NCBI GenBank assembly: GCA_026645635.1
Contig: JAPKMV010000079.1
Coordinates: forward strand, 1 to 9,995
Length of the DNA: 9,995 nt
Origin: Caldilineaceae bacterium
Lineage (GTDB): Bacteria > Chloroflexota > Anaerolineae > Caldilineales > Caldilineaceae
Direction: 5' to 3'
Shown here: positions 1-8,744 of the stretch, one piece after another
Numbering within the stretch: the first letter of the stretch is position 1
Layout of the letters: each line of letters opens with the position of its first letter
Notes under the pieces: generated by a model
What the model saw: only the letters and a program-made list of their open reading frames with translations
Database searches by the model: none
What the model was told of the DNA's origin: nothing
Program-made: the position numbers and the translations under genes

Positions 1-240
1 GCTGGTGCAGTCCTGGAACTCAAACCCGGCGGCAAGCACATCATGCTGATCGGGCTGGCGCAGCCACTCAACCTCGGCGACAGCTTCGAGCTGACGCTCA
101 ACTTCGACAATGGGGAATCGATGACCGTGACCGTGCCGGTGGTGGAGATGACGATGCCGATGGGCGCGATGCCAGCCGGCGACATGGACATGTCAGCGCC
201 AATGGAGCACGGCGGGGCAATGGCTACGCCAACGCCGTAG
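1..240 (+). CDS. PCuAC-family periplasmic copper chaperone, C-terminal part
   Basis: The reading frame is open from the first base, so the start lies upstream; 79 residues and a TAG stop are visible. The stretch [14 protein letters not shown], followed by [14 protein letters not shown] and a VTVPV strand, is the C-terminal half of the PCuAC (DUF461) copper-binding domain. H13 and M15 of the visible part form the HxM half of the family's H(M)x10Mx21HxM copper site; the first half is outside the window. Family members bind Cu(I) outside the cytoplasmic membrane and help load copper into cytochrome c oxidase (family knowledge). After the domain comes a tail of about 30 residues rich in Met, with some Asp and His ([19 protein letters not shown], then MEHGGAM), which could be an extra copper-binding segment (inference). 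The gene converges on the AEC permease downstream. Confidence 0.85.
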   Translation, partial: AGAVLELKPGGKHIMLIGLAQPLNLGDSFELTLNFDNGESMTVTVPVVEMTMPMGAMPAGDMDMSAPMEHGGAMATPTP

Positions 241-317
241 CGAGTGGTTGGCAGGTAGCCGCCGCAACTGTCCCCTCGCTATTGGCAGGTGTAGTTCGAG
301 TCGTGGCGCAAGACATT

Positions 318-404
318 GGATCGCGAAGGACGCGAAATGTGGGAAAGACACGAAAGCGCCGACATCTCTCGTGTCTTTCCCACATTTCGTGGCTATCGTG
401 TTCC
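318..404. repeat. Long imperfect hairpin with 9-base periodic arms, in a convergent gap
   Basis: Bases 333-353 pair perfectly with 369-389 (21 bp), leaving a 15-base loop. In the same register pairing continues outward to 318/404 with three mismatches and three G-T pairs, so each arm is about 36 bases. In the left arm, CGAAG/CGAAA/GGAAA/CGAAA recur at 324, 333, 342 and 351, an exact 9-base step. The hairpin lies in the 251-base gap between the ends of two convergent genes (240 and 492). It has no U-tract typical of an intrinsic terminator, but a stem this long could stop or protect transcripts from both sides (inference). Nothing else was recognised in the gap. Confidence 0.85.
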
Positions 405-491
405 AAACACTCTCGCTCCCATCAGTACCTGCGCCCCAATTGTCAAGACGGCTCGCCGGCGTCTCTGCCAGAAGCGTGAACCAGGCAATTC

Positions 492-1436
492 TCATGCTGG
501 ATAGATCACACTGACCAGCGTGAACGCAACGAGCGTTGCCAACGTGGCCAGAGAGAGCGTGTTGACCACGTAGCGCTCATCATCGGCGCTGGCGCGGGCC
601 ATGAACAGTGGGATGACGAAGGGCGGCGGCAGCACGAACATGGTCATCACCGCGGCCTGGGCGACGGGGTCGTTGGGGAAGAGGCGGCTGATGAGCAGCG
701 CACCAAACAGCAGTCCCAGCGACACCCAGATCGCCAGCCGCAGCGTCACCGTGCGCAGAGGCGCAACCAGCCCCGTGCGACTCAGATTCACTTCGTAACC
801 GATGACGATGCCGATCAGCGGCGTCGTCACGGCGGCCAGCAGTTCCAGCGTGGTGATCACCGCGGCGGTGAGCGGAAAGCTGGTCAGCGGCGCCATGATC
901 CCCAGGCGATTGGCGAGGATGCCGGCAAAGATGCTCAGAATCACCGGTGTGGTCAGGAAGCCGCGCACAGTCTGGCTGATGGAAACGGCGCCGGCGCCTT
1001 GTCGTTTTACATAAGGCGCCAGGACAAAAAAGACGAAGATCACCTGGCCCAGATCCGCCACCGCGAACTTGAAGACATTTTCTGCGCCGTAGACCGCGGT
1101 GAAGATCGCATAGCCCATCATCCCCGCCTCGAAACCGGTGAGCAGCGGCGGCAGATAGGGCGAGCGCGTGCCGGCAACCGCGCCGAGGTAACGACCGGCG
1201 AAAAGCACAACCGTGCAGGCGAGAAACACTGAGCCGGCCACCAGCAGATGTTCCGGCTGGAGATCCACCGCGGCAAAGGCCAGGAAGAGCACCGCGGGGA
1301 GGGTGACGTTGACAATCAGCCGTTTGAGGCCATCCACTGCCGCCGGTTGCAGAAACCCGCTGCGACGAAAGAACGCGCCAAGGCCAAACAACAAGAGCAC
1401 GGGCACGACTTTGGCAAACGCTTCCAAGTAGAGCAT
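492..1436 (-). CDS. AEC-family (auxin efflux carrier-type) permease
   Basis: A 314-residue, strongly hydrophobic inner-membrane protein with about ten predicted membrane segments (by eye near residues 8-24, 38-57, 63-85, 95-115, 121-142, 159-178, 186-214, 228-250, 260-280, 292-312). The five-plus-five layout, the length, the NVTLPAVLF motif in the second segment (43-51) and the short basic loop PYVKRQG (141-147) before the second half fit the AEC (Mem_trans) family. Bacterial members carry malate, malonate or other organic anions (family knowledge); the substrate here cannot be read from sequence. The ATG at 1436 is the natural start because segment 1 follows directly, though the upstream ribosome-binding site is weak. 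The gene is divergent from the 5'-nucleotidase (122-base gap) and converges on the copper chaperone. Confidence 0.88.
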   Translation of the reverse strand: MLYLEAFAKVVPVLLLFGLGAFFRRSGFLQPAAVDGLKRLIVNVTLPAVLFLAFAAVDLQPEHLLVAGSVFLACTVVLFAGRYLGAVAGTRSPYLPPLLTGFEAGMMGYAIFTAVYGAENVFKFAVADLGQVIFVFFVLAPYVKRQGAGAVSISQTVRGFLTTPVILSIFAGILANRLGIMAPLTSFPLTAAVITTLELLAAVTTPLIGIVIGYEVNLSRTGLVAPLRTVTLRLAIWVSLGLLFGALLISRLFPNDPVAQAAVMTMFVLPPPFVIPLFMARASADDERYVVNTLSLATLATLVAFTLVSVIYPA

Positions 1437-1547
1437 GGTCTGGCTACTTTCTGCTGCATTTTCGTTTCTGAGTGCTTAAGTTTTACAATAGAATGCCTTA
1501 GACCCAACATGCACCGCAACAACGAAACCATAGCAACAGCAACAAAG

Positions 1548-1553
1548 AGGAGG
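1548..1553 (+). promoter_or_regulatory. Strong Shine-Dalgarno site of the 5'-nucleotidase gene
   Basis: A perfect AGGAGG sits 5 bases before the ATG at 1559 and fixes that start, immediately ahead of the Tat signal sequence. Confidence 0.85.
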
Positions 1554-1558
1554 ATCGC

Positions 1559-3442
1559 ATGACCACCATCAATCGACGCCAATTCCTGAAGGGCGTCGTG
1601 GCACTGGGCGCCGGCGCTGTACTCTATCAATACAGCGACGGCAGTTACCGCATTGCCTTTGCCAAGGCGGGCGCCGTCGCGTATCGGATGCGCGTCGTCC
1701 ACACCAACGACCATCACGCCCGCATCGAACCGGTTTCCGTTGGCATCGGCAGCCCCAACATTTCGCGCAACTTTGGCGGCGTTGCGCGGCGCAAAACGCT
1801 GTTCGACCAGGTGCGCGCCGACGCGACTGTGGAGGACAAACTTTTCCTCGACGCCGGTGATGTCTTCCAGGGTACGCTTTATTTCAACCTGTACGAGGGC
1901 CAGGCCGATCTCTACTTTTACAATGGCCTCGGCTACCACGCCGTGGCGGTCGGCAACCATGAGTTCGACAAGGGCGATGCCACACTCGCCAACTTCATTG
2001 CGGGTGCGCAGTTCCCCATGCTCAGCGCCAACATCAGCCTCAGAGCCGGCGCAACCTCGCCATTGGTGGCGCTCAAGGAGACCGGGACGACCACGGGTAA
2101 CGGCAAACTGGGCGAGGCAACGATCGTCACGCTGCCCTCCGGCAAGAAAATCGGCATCTTCGGCTTGACGCCACCCGACACCGGGCTGCTCAGCAGCCCC
2201 AGCGCCGACGTCCAGTTCAACAGTGACCTGGCAGCGGTGGCGCAGGCGCAGGTCGATGCCCTCAAGTTGGCCGGCGCTGAGATCATTGTGGGGCTGACCC
2301 ATATCGGGTATCTGGCTGATCTGGATCTGGCCGCCCAGGTGCGGGGCATTCACCTGATCGTCGGCGGGCACAGCCATACGCCGTTGATCCCTGACGACCA
2401 GCTCAACCTGCCGTTGGGCGTCACGCGCGTGGCTGGATATCCGCAGACGGTGCAAGACCCAGACGGCAATAATGTGCTCGTCACGACCGACTGGGAATGG
2501 GGCAAGTGGGCCGGCGACATCATCGTCGGTTTCGACGAAACCGGCAAGATGGCTGAAGTGATCTCCGGTGAGATCAAGCCGATTTGGGCCGATGGCATTG
2601 CGCCGGCGGGACGCGACCCGCTGCCGAATGAGGGCGCCGAGATCGTGCCCGACGCCGACTTCCAGAACAAGATCATCACTGACTTCAAGCCGGGCGTGGA
2701 TGCACTGACGCGACAGCAGTTTGCGGAATCCGGCGTGCTATTGGACGGTGTCCGCGACAACGTGCGCAGCCGCGAGACCAACCTCAGCGATCTGATTGCC
2801 GATGCGCTGCGCCGGCTGATCATCCTGCGCCCGGATTTCAACCCGCGGGGACTCCCGATTGTGACGATCATCAACGGCGGCGGCATCCGCGCCAGCATTG
2901 CGGTGGGCCGCGTGACGGTTGGCGGGCTGATCAACGTGCTCCCCTTCGGCAACACGGTGGCCACGGTGATCGTCAAGGGCGCCGGCCTGCTCGCCGCGCT
3001 GGAGAATGGCGTAAGCCAGGTGGAGACCGGCGCCGGTCGGTTCGCCCAGGTTGCCGGGGTGCGCTTCACCTGGAATGCACAGGCGGCGGTCGGCAAGCGG
3101 GTCATGTGGGCGGAGGTAGCCACTGAGAACGTCCACCGGTCGACGCGGGCGCTCAACTTCGCAACCCTCGATCCAGAAGCCGACTATCTGGTGGTGACCA
3201 ACAACTTCATGCTCACCGGCGGCGACGGTTATAGCCAGTTCACGCCGGCGGGCGGCGGCACGGGGCAGTTGGACACCGGTCTGATCATGGCCGACATTGT
3301 CCAAGCGTACATTCAGGACACCTGGCGCTTCTACAACTTGACGCAGACCTATGACCTGATCGACCAGACGACAGACGGCCGGATTCAGCGTGCCTACGCC
3401 TGGATACCGCTCGTGACAAACAACACCGCGTTTGTTGACTGA
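1559..3442 (+). CDS. Tat-exported 5'-nucleotidase / 2',3'-cyclic phosphodiesterase family metallophosphoesterase
   Basis: A 627-residue secreted metallophosphoesterase of the UshA/CD73-like family, which dephosphorylates nucleotides or related phosphoesters outside the cytoplasm (family knowledge; exact substrate unknown). The N-terminus NRRQFLKG (residues 5-12) followed by a hydrophobic stretch is a twin-arginine signal, with a plausible cut after AFA near residue 35. The catalytic domain shows the usual metal-binding blocks in order: HTNDHH (48-53), DAGD (98-101), GNHEFD (132-137), THIG (247-250) and GGHSH (269-273). The C-terminal 5_nucleotid_C domain shows RSRETNLSDLIADALR (403-418), NGGGIR (439-444), PFGN (462-465) and GGDGY (554-558), the last matching the substrate-stacking loop. 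Both domains are complete and no key residue is missing. Tat export suggests folding and metal loading before secretion. It ends facing the gene at 3632. Confidence 0.93.
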   Translation: MTTINRRQFLKGVVALGAGAVLYQYSDGSYRIAFAKAGAVAYRMRVVHTNDHHARIEPVSVGIGSPNISRNFGGVARRKTLFDQVRADATVEDKLFLDAGDVFQGTLYFNLYEGQADLYFYNGLGYHAVAVGNHEFDKGDATLANFIAGAQFPMLSANISLRAGATSPLVALKETGTTTGNGKLGEATIVTLPSGKKIGIFGLTPPDTGLLSSPSADVQFNSDLAAVAQAQVDALKLAGAEIIVGLTHIGYLADLDLAAQVRGIHLIVGGHSHTPLIPDDQLNLPLGVTRVAGYPQTVQDPDGNNVLVTTDWEWGKWAGDIIVGFDETGKMAEVISGEIKPIWADGIAPAGRDPLPNEGAEIVPDADFQNKIITDFKPGVDALTRQQFAESGVLLDGVRDNVRSRETNLSDLIADALRRLIILRPDFNPRGLPIVTIINGGGIRASIAVGRVTVGGLINVLPFGNTVATVIVKGAGLLAALENGVSQVETGAGRFAQVAGVRFTWNAQAAVGKRVMWAEVATENVHRSTRALNFATLDPEADYLVVTNNFMLTGGDGYSQFTPAGGGTGQLDTGLIMADIVQAYIQDTWRFYNLTQTYDLIDQTTDGRIQRAYAWIPLVTNNTAFVD

Positions 3443-3462
3443 TCTTGTAGGCGGAAAAGCAG

Positions 3463-3551
3463 GACACGGAGTTCACTGAGAATACACAGAGGTCACAGAG
3501 AGATTTTCTTCTTCTTTGTGACCTCTGTGTCCGCACTGTGGACTCTGTGTC
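3463..3551. repeat. Second long imperfect hairpin with 9-base-unit arms, in a convergent gap
   Basis: Bases 3484-3501 pair with 3513-3530 (18 bp, one G-T pair). In the same register 3463-3476 pairs with 3538-3551 (two G-T pairs), separated by a poorly paired stretch. In the left arm, ACGGAG, ACTGAG, ACAGAG and ACAGAG start at 3466, 3475, 3486 and 3495 (steps 9, 11, 9). The right arm reads as CTYTGTG-type units in the mirrored order. It lies 20 bases after the 5'-nucleotidase stop, between convergent genes (3442 and 3632). The rest of this 189-base gap has only a weak 6-bp stem (3584-3589 with 3599-3604). Confidence 0.85.
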
Positions 3552-3631
3552 GCAACCGTGTTATCTATACTGCGAGCGGTCATAGGGTGCGTTTCCGTCA
3601 CCCTCTCACATTGTCGAGTATATCTCTTCGT

Positions 3632-4882
3632 CTATTGCCCCGCTTCCCACGGCACAGCGGCATCTGCATCTGTATCCCACACCCAGAACGTGCCTGCCGC
3701 CGGCAGGTAGGCGGCGAAGCTCATCGTCAGGTCAGACACCGTGGCGCCGCGCGCCGCATCGCCGAAGAACATGGCGCAGATTTCGTCGCCGGCTGCGGCG
3801 CTGACCAACGAGACTGCACCGATGGGCAGCGGTGTGCTGGCGATGGGTGGTTCGTCGCCGACGCCGGCAGCCAGATCGACCAGGGCGCGCTCGCTTACGC
3901 AGAGGAGCGGATAGCCGGAGGCGTCGAAGGCAAGCACGGGCAGCGCGCTGGTGGGCGTCGGCGACGCCTCCGGCTTGGGCTGGCGCTGCTCGCGGGCGCG
4001 CACCACGAACGTCACGGCAAAGTCCGCCGGATCGGTGTCTGCGCCAGGCTGCGGATAAGGGATGACAGCGATCAGCTCGATGGCGTAGTCGCCTGCCTGC
4101 GCCCAGGGAATGCCGCGTGTTTCCATCAGCGGGCCGGTCACCTGGCCTGTCGCATCGGTGACGCCGCCAACGCTGACCCGCGTCGTCTCAGCATCCATCG
4201 TCACATCAAGCTCCACCACCACGATGGCGATCTCATTACAGGGCGTCGATCTGGGGCAGCGGTCATCGGTGATGCCGGCCACAGCCACCTTGACGCCGCT
4301 GGGTTGGAACACGGCCGTCTGGCTGATGGCAAGGGTCGTTGGTTCACCGAGGCGCGCCGGGATCGACGCGGGCGCCGGCGTTACTGGCCCCTCTCCCTCT
4401 GCCCGCGTGACGCGCGCTGTGACCGTAAAGGCTGTGTCGTCGCGCTCGTCATCGACCATCGGATAGGGCAGAACCTGTTCCACCGCGATGATGTAGCCAC
4501 CGGAACGCTGGACAGGCGTCGTACCGGCCACATCAGCGGTCACATTGCCCAGGGTGTCGGTGTCGACGCGAAAGGTCAGGCGTTCGACAGTGTCGCCCCG
4601 GCGCACGGCGATCGCCACCTCCACCGGCAGCGAGACCGTACACTGCATCATCACCGGGCGGTCGCTGCCTTCGAGCAGTTGGGCGGGGCAGCGACCGTCG
4701 GTCAGAATCTCCTCAAAGGTGATCACCATGCTTTCGTCGATCACAGCCGGAACGTTGCGCTGCAGCATGACTGATTCCCCCAGTTCTATGTTGTGCTGGG
4801 GGGATGGAGTTATCGCCATCCCGCTGCTGCCGCTGAATACGGTCAACAGAGCGAGTAGCAGAACGACAAAGTGATGTGGCAT
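3632..4882 (-). CDS. Secreted protein of unknown function with a duplicated Cys-containing (D-x-RCP) domain
   Basis: A 416-residue protein beginning MPHHFVVLLLALLTVFSG, a clear Sec signal peptide with no lipobox cysteine, so it is probably exported and released. The mature part holds two related domains, about 33-158 and 178-295. Each starts with LGE, carries an RCP motif (DGRCP at 62-66 with C81; DDRCP at 206-210 with C215) and ends with a matching block (VLPYP...FTVTARV; VIPYP...FAVTFVV). The DxRCP...C pattern resembles a small beta-rich domain seen in secreted proteins and lipoproteins of several phyla, where the two cysteines probably form a disulfide; its function is unknown. A Pro/Thr linker (PKPEASPTPTS, 302-312) leads to a third region with C328 and C369. 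I chose the ATG at 4882 over the longer frame from 4924 because AGGAG lies 8 bases upstream and the signal peptide starts there. No function is proposed. Confidence 0.8.
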   Translation of the reverse strand: MPHHFVVLLLALLTVFSGSSGMAITPSPQHNIELGESVMLQRNVPAVIDESMVITFEEILTDGRCPAQLLEGSDRPVMMQCTVSLPVEVAIAVRRGDTVERLTFRVDTDTLGNVTADVAGTTPVQRSGGYIIAVEQVLPYPMVDDERDDTAFTVTARVTRAEGEGPVTPAPASIPARLGEPTTLAISQTAVFQPSGVKVAVAGITDDRCPRSTPCNEIAIVVVELDVTMDAETTRVSVGGVTDATGQVTGPLMETRGIPWAQAGDYAIELIAVIPYPQPGADTDPADFAVTFVVRAREQRQPKPEASPTPTSALPVLAFDASGYPLLCVSERALVDLAAGVGDEPPIASTPLPIGAVSLVSAAAGDEICAMFFGDAARGATVSDLTMSFAAYLPAAGTFWVWDTDADAAVPWEAGQ

Positions 4883-4890
4883 GGTCTGGT

Positions 4891-4895
4891 CTCCT
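4891..4895 (-). promoter_or_regulatory. Ribosome-binding site fixing the start of the secreted protein gene
   Basis: On the minus strand AGGAG lies 8 bases before the ATG at 4882. It rules out the upstream in-frame start at 4924, which would put 14 residues of non-signal sequence before the signal peptide. Confidence 0.75.
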
Positions 4896-5083
4896 GAACC
4901 GTGAACAATGTTCGCTGCTGACAAGTATCGCAGCCATGCATCCGAAAACCGTCCAGGCGTCGTCCGAACGCTGCGGCGGCTCTGACAAGCGCCACCATAG
5001 GTTCACGTTTCGAGATTGACCTGCGCTGCGCTACAATGCCAGACAGGGATTGTCGGTGAAGCAGACTGTAGAAGGGATTGAGC

Positions 5084-7099
<2,016 letters not shown>

Positions 7100-7104
7100 A
7101 GGGT

Positions 7105-7149
7105 TGGTGATGCGCAGGATGATTTCGACAATTATCCTACGCGTCACCG
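7105..7149. repeat. Strong hairpin just after the RACE stop codon
   Basis: Bases 7106-7124 pair with 7130-7148: a 19-position stem with two G-T pairs and one C-A mismatch, closing a 5-base loop (TCGAC at 7125-7129). A further G-T pair (7105/7149) is possible. The left arm starts 7 bases after the RACE stop codon, and the next gene starts 53 bases beyond the right arm. No T-run follows on the plus strand, so it does not look like a standard intrinsic terminator. It may be a partial terminator, an RNA-stability or processing element, or a dispersed palindrome (inference). Confidence 0.75.
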
Positions 7150-7201
7150 CATGGCAGGCGCCGGGAAATTGTTACGTTCTAAAAGGTGAGCAGGTGAGAA
7201 G

Positions 7202-7906
7202 ATGACAGTGTTGACGAAGACGCGCAAGCCTCGTGGTGCGTCTCCGCTGCGCCGGGCAGCGCCACAGGCGAAGGCTGAAACTGAATCGATCATTTATCCC
7301 GAAAGTGATGGAAAGCCGATGGCGGACAACACCCGGCAGTTTCGCTATATTGTGACTATACAGGGTGGGCTGGCGACGCTTTTTGCCGATGATCCGGATG
7401 TCTTTGTGGCGGGTGATCTGCTCTGGTATCCTGTAGAAGGCAATAACAAGGTCCGTGCGGCGCCCGACGTGATGGTGGTCTTTGGCCGTCCCAAAGGCGA
7501 CCGCGGCGCCTATTTGCAGTGGCGTGAGGGCGGGATCGCGCCCCAGGTGGTCTTCGAGATTCTCTCGCCCGGCAACAAGGGGCTGGAGATGATGCGCAAG
7601 CTCCAGTTCTACGACAGCTACGGCGTCGAGGAATATTACCTGTACGATCCCGATCATGGGGTGCTGGCCGGATGGCAGCGGCGCGCCGGCGCGCTTGCGG
7701 AAATTCCGCAGATGGAGGGATGGATCAGCCCGCGGCTGGGCGTCCGCTTCAATCTGGCCGCGGGCGAACTGGTGATCACGCGGCCTGATGGCCGCCGCTT
7801 CGAGGCTTTCGTCGAGCTTGCGCAGCGTGCTGAGGCAGAGCGGGAACGGGCTGATCGCCTCGCCGCGCGATTGCGTGCGCTCGGCGTGGATCCTGCAGAA
7901 ATATAA
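7202..7906 (+). CDS. Uma2-family (DUF820) protein, PD-(D/E)xK endonuclease-like fold
   Basis: A 234-residue protein with the Uma2 signature: APDVMVVFG (87-95, D89), VVFEILSPGNK (116-126, E119), then K133 before FYDSYGVEEYYLYDP (136-150). D89, E119 and a nearby Lys fit the PD-(D/E)xK nuclease core, so the putative active site looks intact. The family is annotated as putative restriction endonuclease, but its role is not established; it is strongly expanded in Cyanobacteria and Chloroflexota (family knowledge). The N-terminal 30 residues are basic and Ala/Pro-rich, and the C-terminus (about 205-228) is a charged helix rich in Glu, Arg and Ala, probably a short coiled coil. AGGTGAG-like sites lie 3 and 11 bases before the ATG. 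It lies between the RACE and corrinoid-protein genes with gaps of 102 and 38 bases. By eye the first 250 bases are less GC-rich than the flanking genes. Confidence 0.88.
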   Translation: MTVLTKTRKPRGASPLRRAAPQAKAETESIIYPESDGKPMADNTRQFRYIVTIQGGLATLFADDPDVFVAGDLLWYPVEGNNKVRAAPDVMVVFGRPKGDRGAYLQWREGGIAPQVVFEILSPGNKGLEMMRKLQFYDSYGVEEYYLYDPDHGVLAGWQRRAGALAEIPQMEGWISPRLGVRFNLAAGELVITRPDGRRFEAFVELAQRAEAERERADRLAARLRALGVDPAEI

Positions 7907-7931
7907 CTGAACGAATCAATTATCGTTGATT

Positions 7932-7935
7932 GGAG
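7932..7935 (+). promoter_or_regulatory. Ribosome-binding site fixing the corrinoid protein start
   Basis: GGAG lies 9 bases before the ATG at 7945. An in-frame TTG at 7930 overlaps this site and is therefore unlikely to be the start. Confidence 0.7.
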
Positions 7936-7944
7936 ACCATACTC

Positions 7945-8634
7945 ATGAGTGAAGAAATTGTCTTGTCTGAACTTTCCCTCGAAGACCTGTACGAACTGAT
8001 GAAAGAAGACCTGTACGACGGGCTGGCGGAAGAGATCGAGGATGAAGTGAACGAGGCGTTGAGCCGCGGCCAGGCGCCCTACGATGTGCTCACCAATGGG
8101 CTGGTGGCCGGCATGGAGATCGTCGGCGCCGACTTCCGCGACGGCATCCTCTTTGTACCGGAGGTGCTGATGGCGGCCAAGGCCATGAAGGCGGGCATGG
8201 CCATTTTGCGCCCGCTGCTGGCCGAGACCGGCGCGCAGAAGATCGGCAGCATGGTCATCGGCACGGTCAAGGGTGACATCCACGACATCGGCAAGAACCT
8301 GGTGACGATGATGATGGAGGGCGCCGGTTTCGAGGTTTTTGACCTGGGCATCAACAATTCAGCCGAGGCGTACCTGGCCGCCATCGAGCAGCACAAGCCC
8401 GACATCCTGGGCATGAGCGCGCTGCTGACGACCACCATGCCCTACATGAAGGTGGTCATCGACACGCTCAAGGAGAAGGGCATCCGCAAGGACATCGTCG
8501 TGTTGGTCGGCGGCGCACCGCTCAACGAAGCTTTCGCCGAGCACATCGAGGCTGACGCCTACTGTCGCGACGCGGCAGTGGCGGTGGAAACAGCGAAGAA
8601 GTTCATGGCGATCCGGCGGGGCGTGGCGGCGTAG
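7945..8634 (+). CDS. Corrinoid (B12-binding) methyl-carrier protein, MtaC/MtmC/MetH-cap type
   Basis: A 229-residue cytoplasmic protein with the two-part layout of corrinoid carrier proteins. A helical cap domain (about 12-92, with NGLVAGMEIVGADFRDGILFVPEVL covering 51-75) precedes a Rossmann-like B12-binding domain (about 98-225). The latter carries DIHDIGKN (111-118), the DxHxxG motif whose H113 replaces dimethylbenzimidazole as lower cobalt ligand. MSALLTTTM (157-165) and VGGAPL (188-193) match the SxL and GG elements that hold the nucleotide tail. Such proteins carry a methyl group as methyl-Co(III) between a substrate methyltransferase and an acceptor methyltransferase. Here the adjacent RACE gene would reactivate it and the homocysteine methyltransferase at 9511 is the likely acceptor enzyme. 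The substrate-side partner is not in the window, so MtaC, MtmC, MtbC or split-MetH roles cannot be told apart. The length is typical. Confidence 0.93.
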   Translation: MSEEIVLSELSLEDLYELMKEDLYDGLAEEIEDEVNEALSRGQAPYDVLTNGLVAGMEIVGADFRDGILFVPEVLMAAKAMKAGMAILRPLLAETGAQKIGSMVIGTVKGDIHDIGKNLVTMMMEGAGFEVFDLGINNSAEAYLAAIEQHKPDILGMSALLTTTMPYMKVVIDTLKEKGIRKDIVVLVGGAPLNEAFAEHIEADAYCRDAAVAVETAKKFMAIRRGVAA

Positions 8635-8731
8635 GGGTTGCGAGTTGCCCGGCGAGGTGCAGTCGTAATTGTTGCGCGCCATTGTCTGTGCAGGAATCGG
8701 CAGTTCAGTGTGTTGCTCGGCTCATTGACCT

Positions 8732-8738
8732 GGAGGAG
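8732..8738 (+). promoter_or_regulatory. Ribosome-binding site fixing the start of the second Uma2 gene
   Basis: GGAGGAG lies 6 bases before the ATG at 8745, so the in-frame TTG at 8682 is not needed. The gap 8635-8744 before the gene shows no clear terminator or promoter. Confidence 0.8.
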
Positions 8739-8744
8739 AGTGTC

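Noticed and set aside
1484..1489. TACAAT as a -10 box for the 5'-nucleotidase gene
   Set aside because: The only hexamer at 17-base spacing is TTCGTT (1461-1466), a poor -35 match, so a promoter cannot be supported beyond one hexamer.
1316..2455. 379-codon open frame on the minus strand
   Set aside because: It spans the divergent gap and overlaps the 5' ends of both the permease and the nucleotidase; its composition is that of a shadow frame.
3584..3604. Small hairpin as terminator of the minus-strand secreted-protein gene
   Set aside because: The stem is only 6 bp (3584-3589 with 3599-3604) and no T-run follows on the minus strand.
3518..4774. 418-codon open frame on the plus strand
   Set aside because: It lies antisense to the signal-peptide protein with the duplicated domain, is low-complexity and Arg/His/Gly-rich, and has no recognisable motif.
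4903..4913. Palindrome GAACAATGTTC upstream of the secreted-protein gene as an operator
   Set aside because: The 5-base arms could arise by chance and there is no second copy or known regulator match.
5016..5037. TTGACC (5016-5021) and TACAAT (5032-5037) as a promoter for the RACE operon
   Set aside because: Each hexamer is good but they are only 10 bases apart, too close for a standard sigma-70 promoter.
4883..5083. Possible cobalamin riboswitch before the RACE gene
   Set aside because: I looked for the conserved B12-box and core sequences and found none; a covariance-model search would be decisive.
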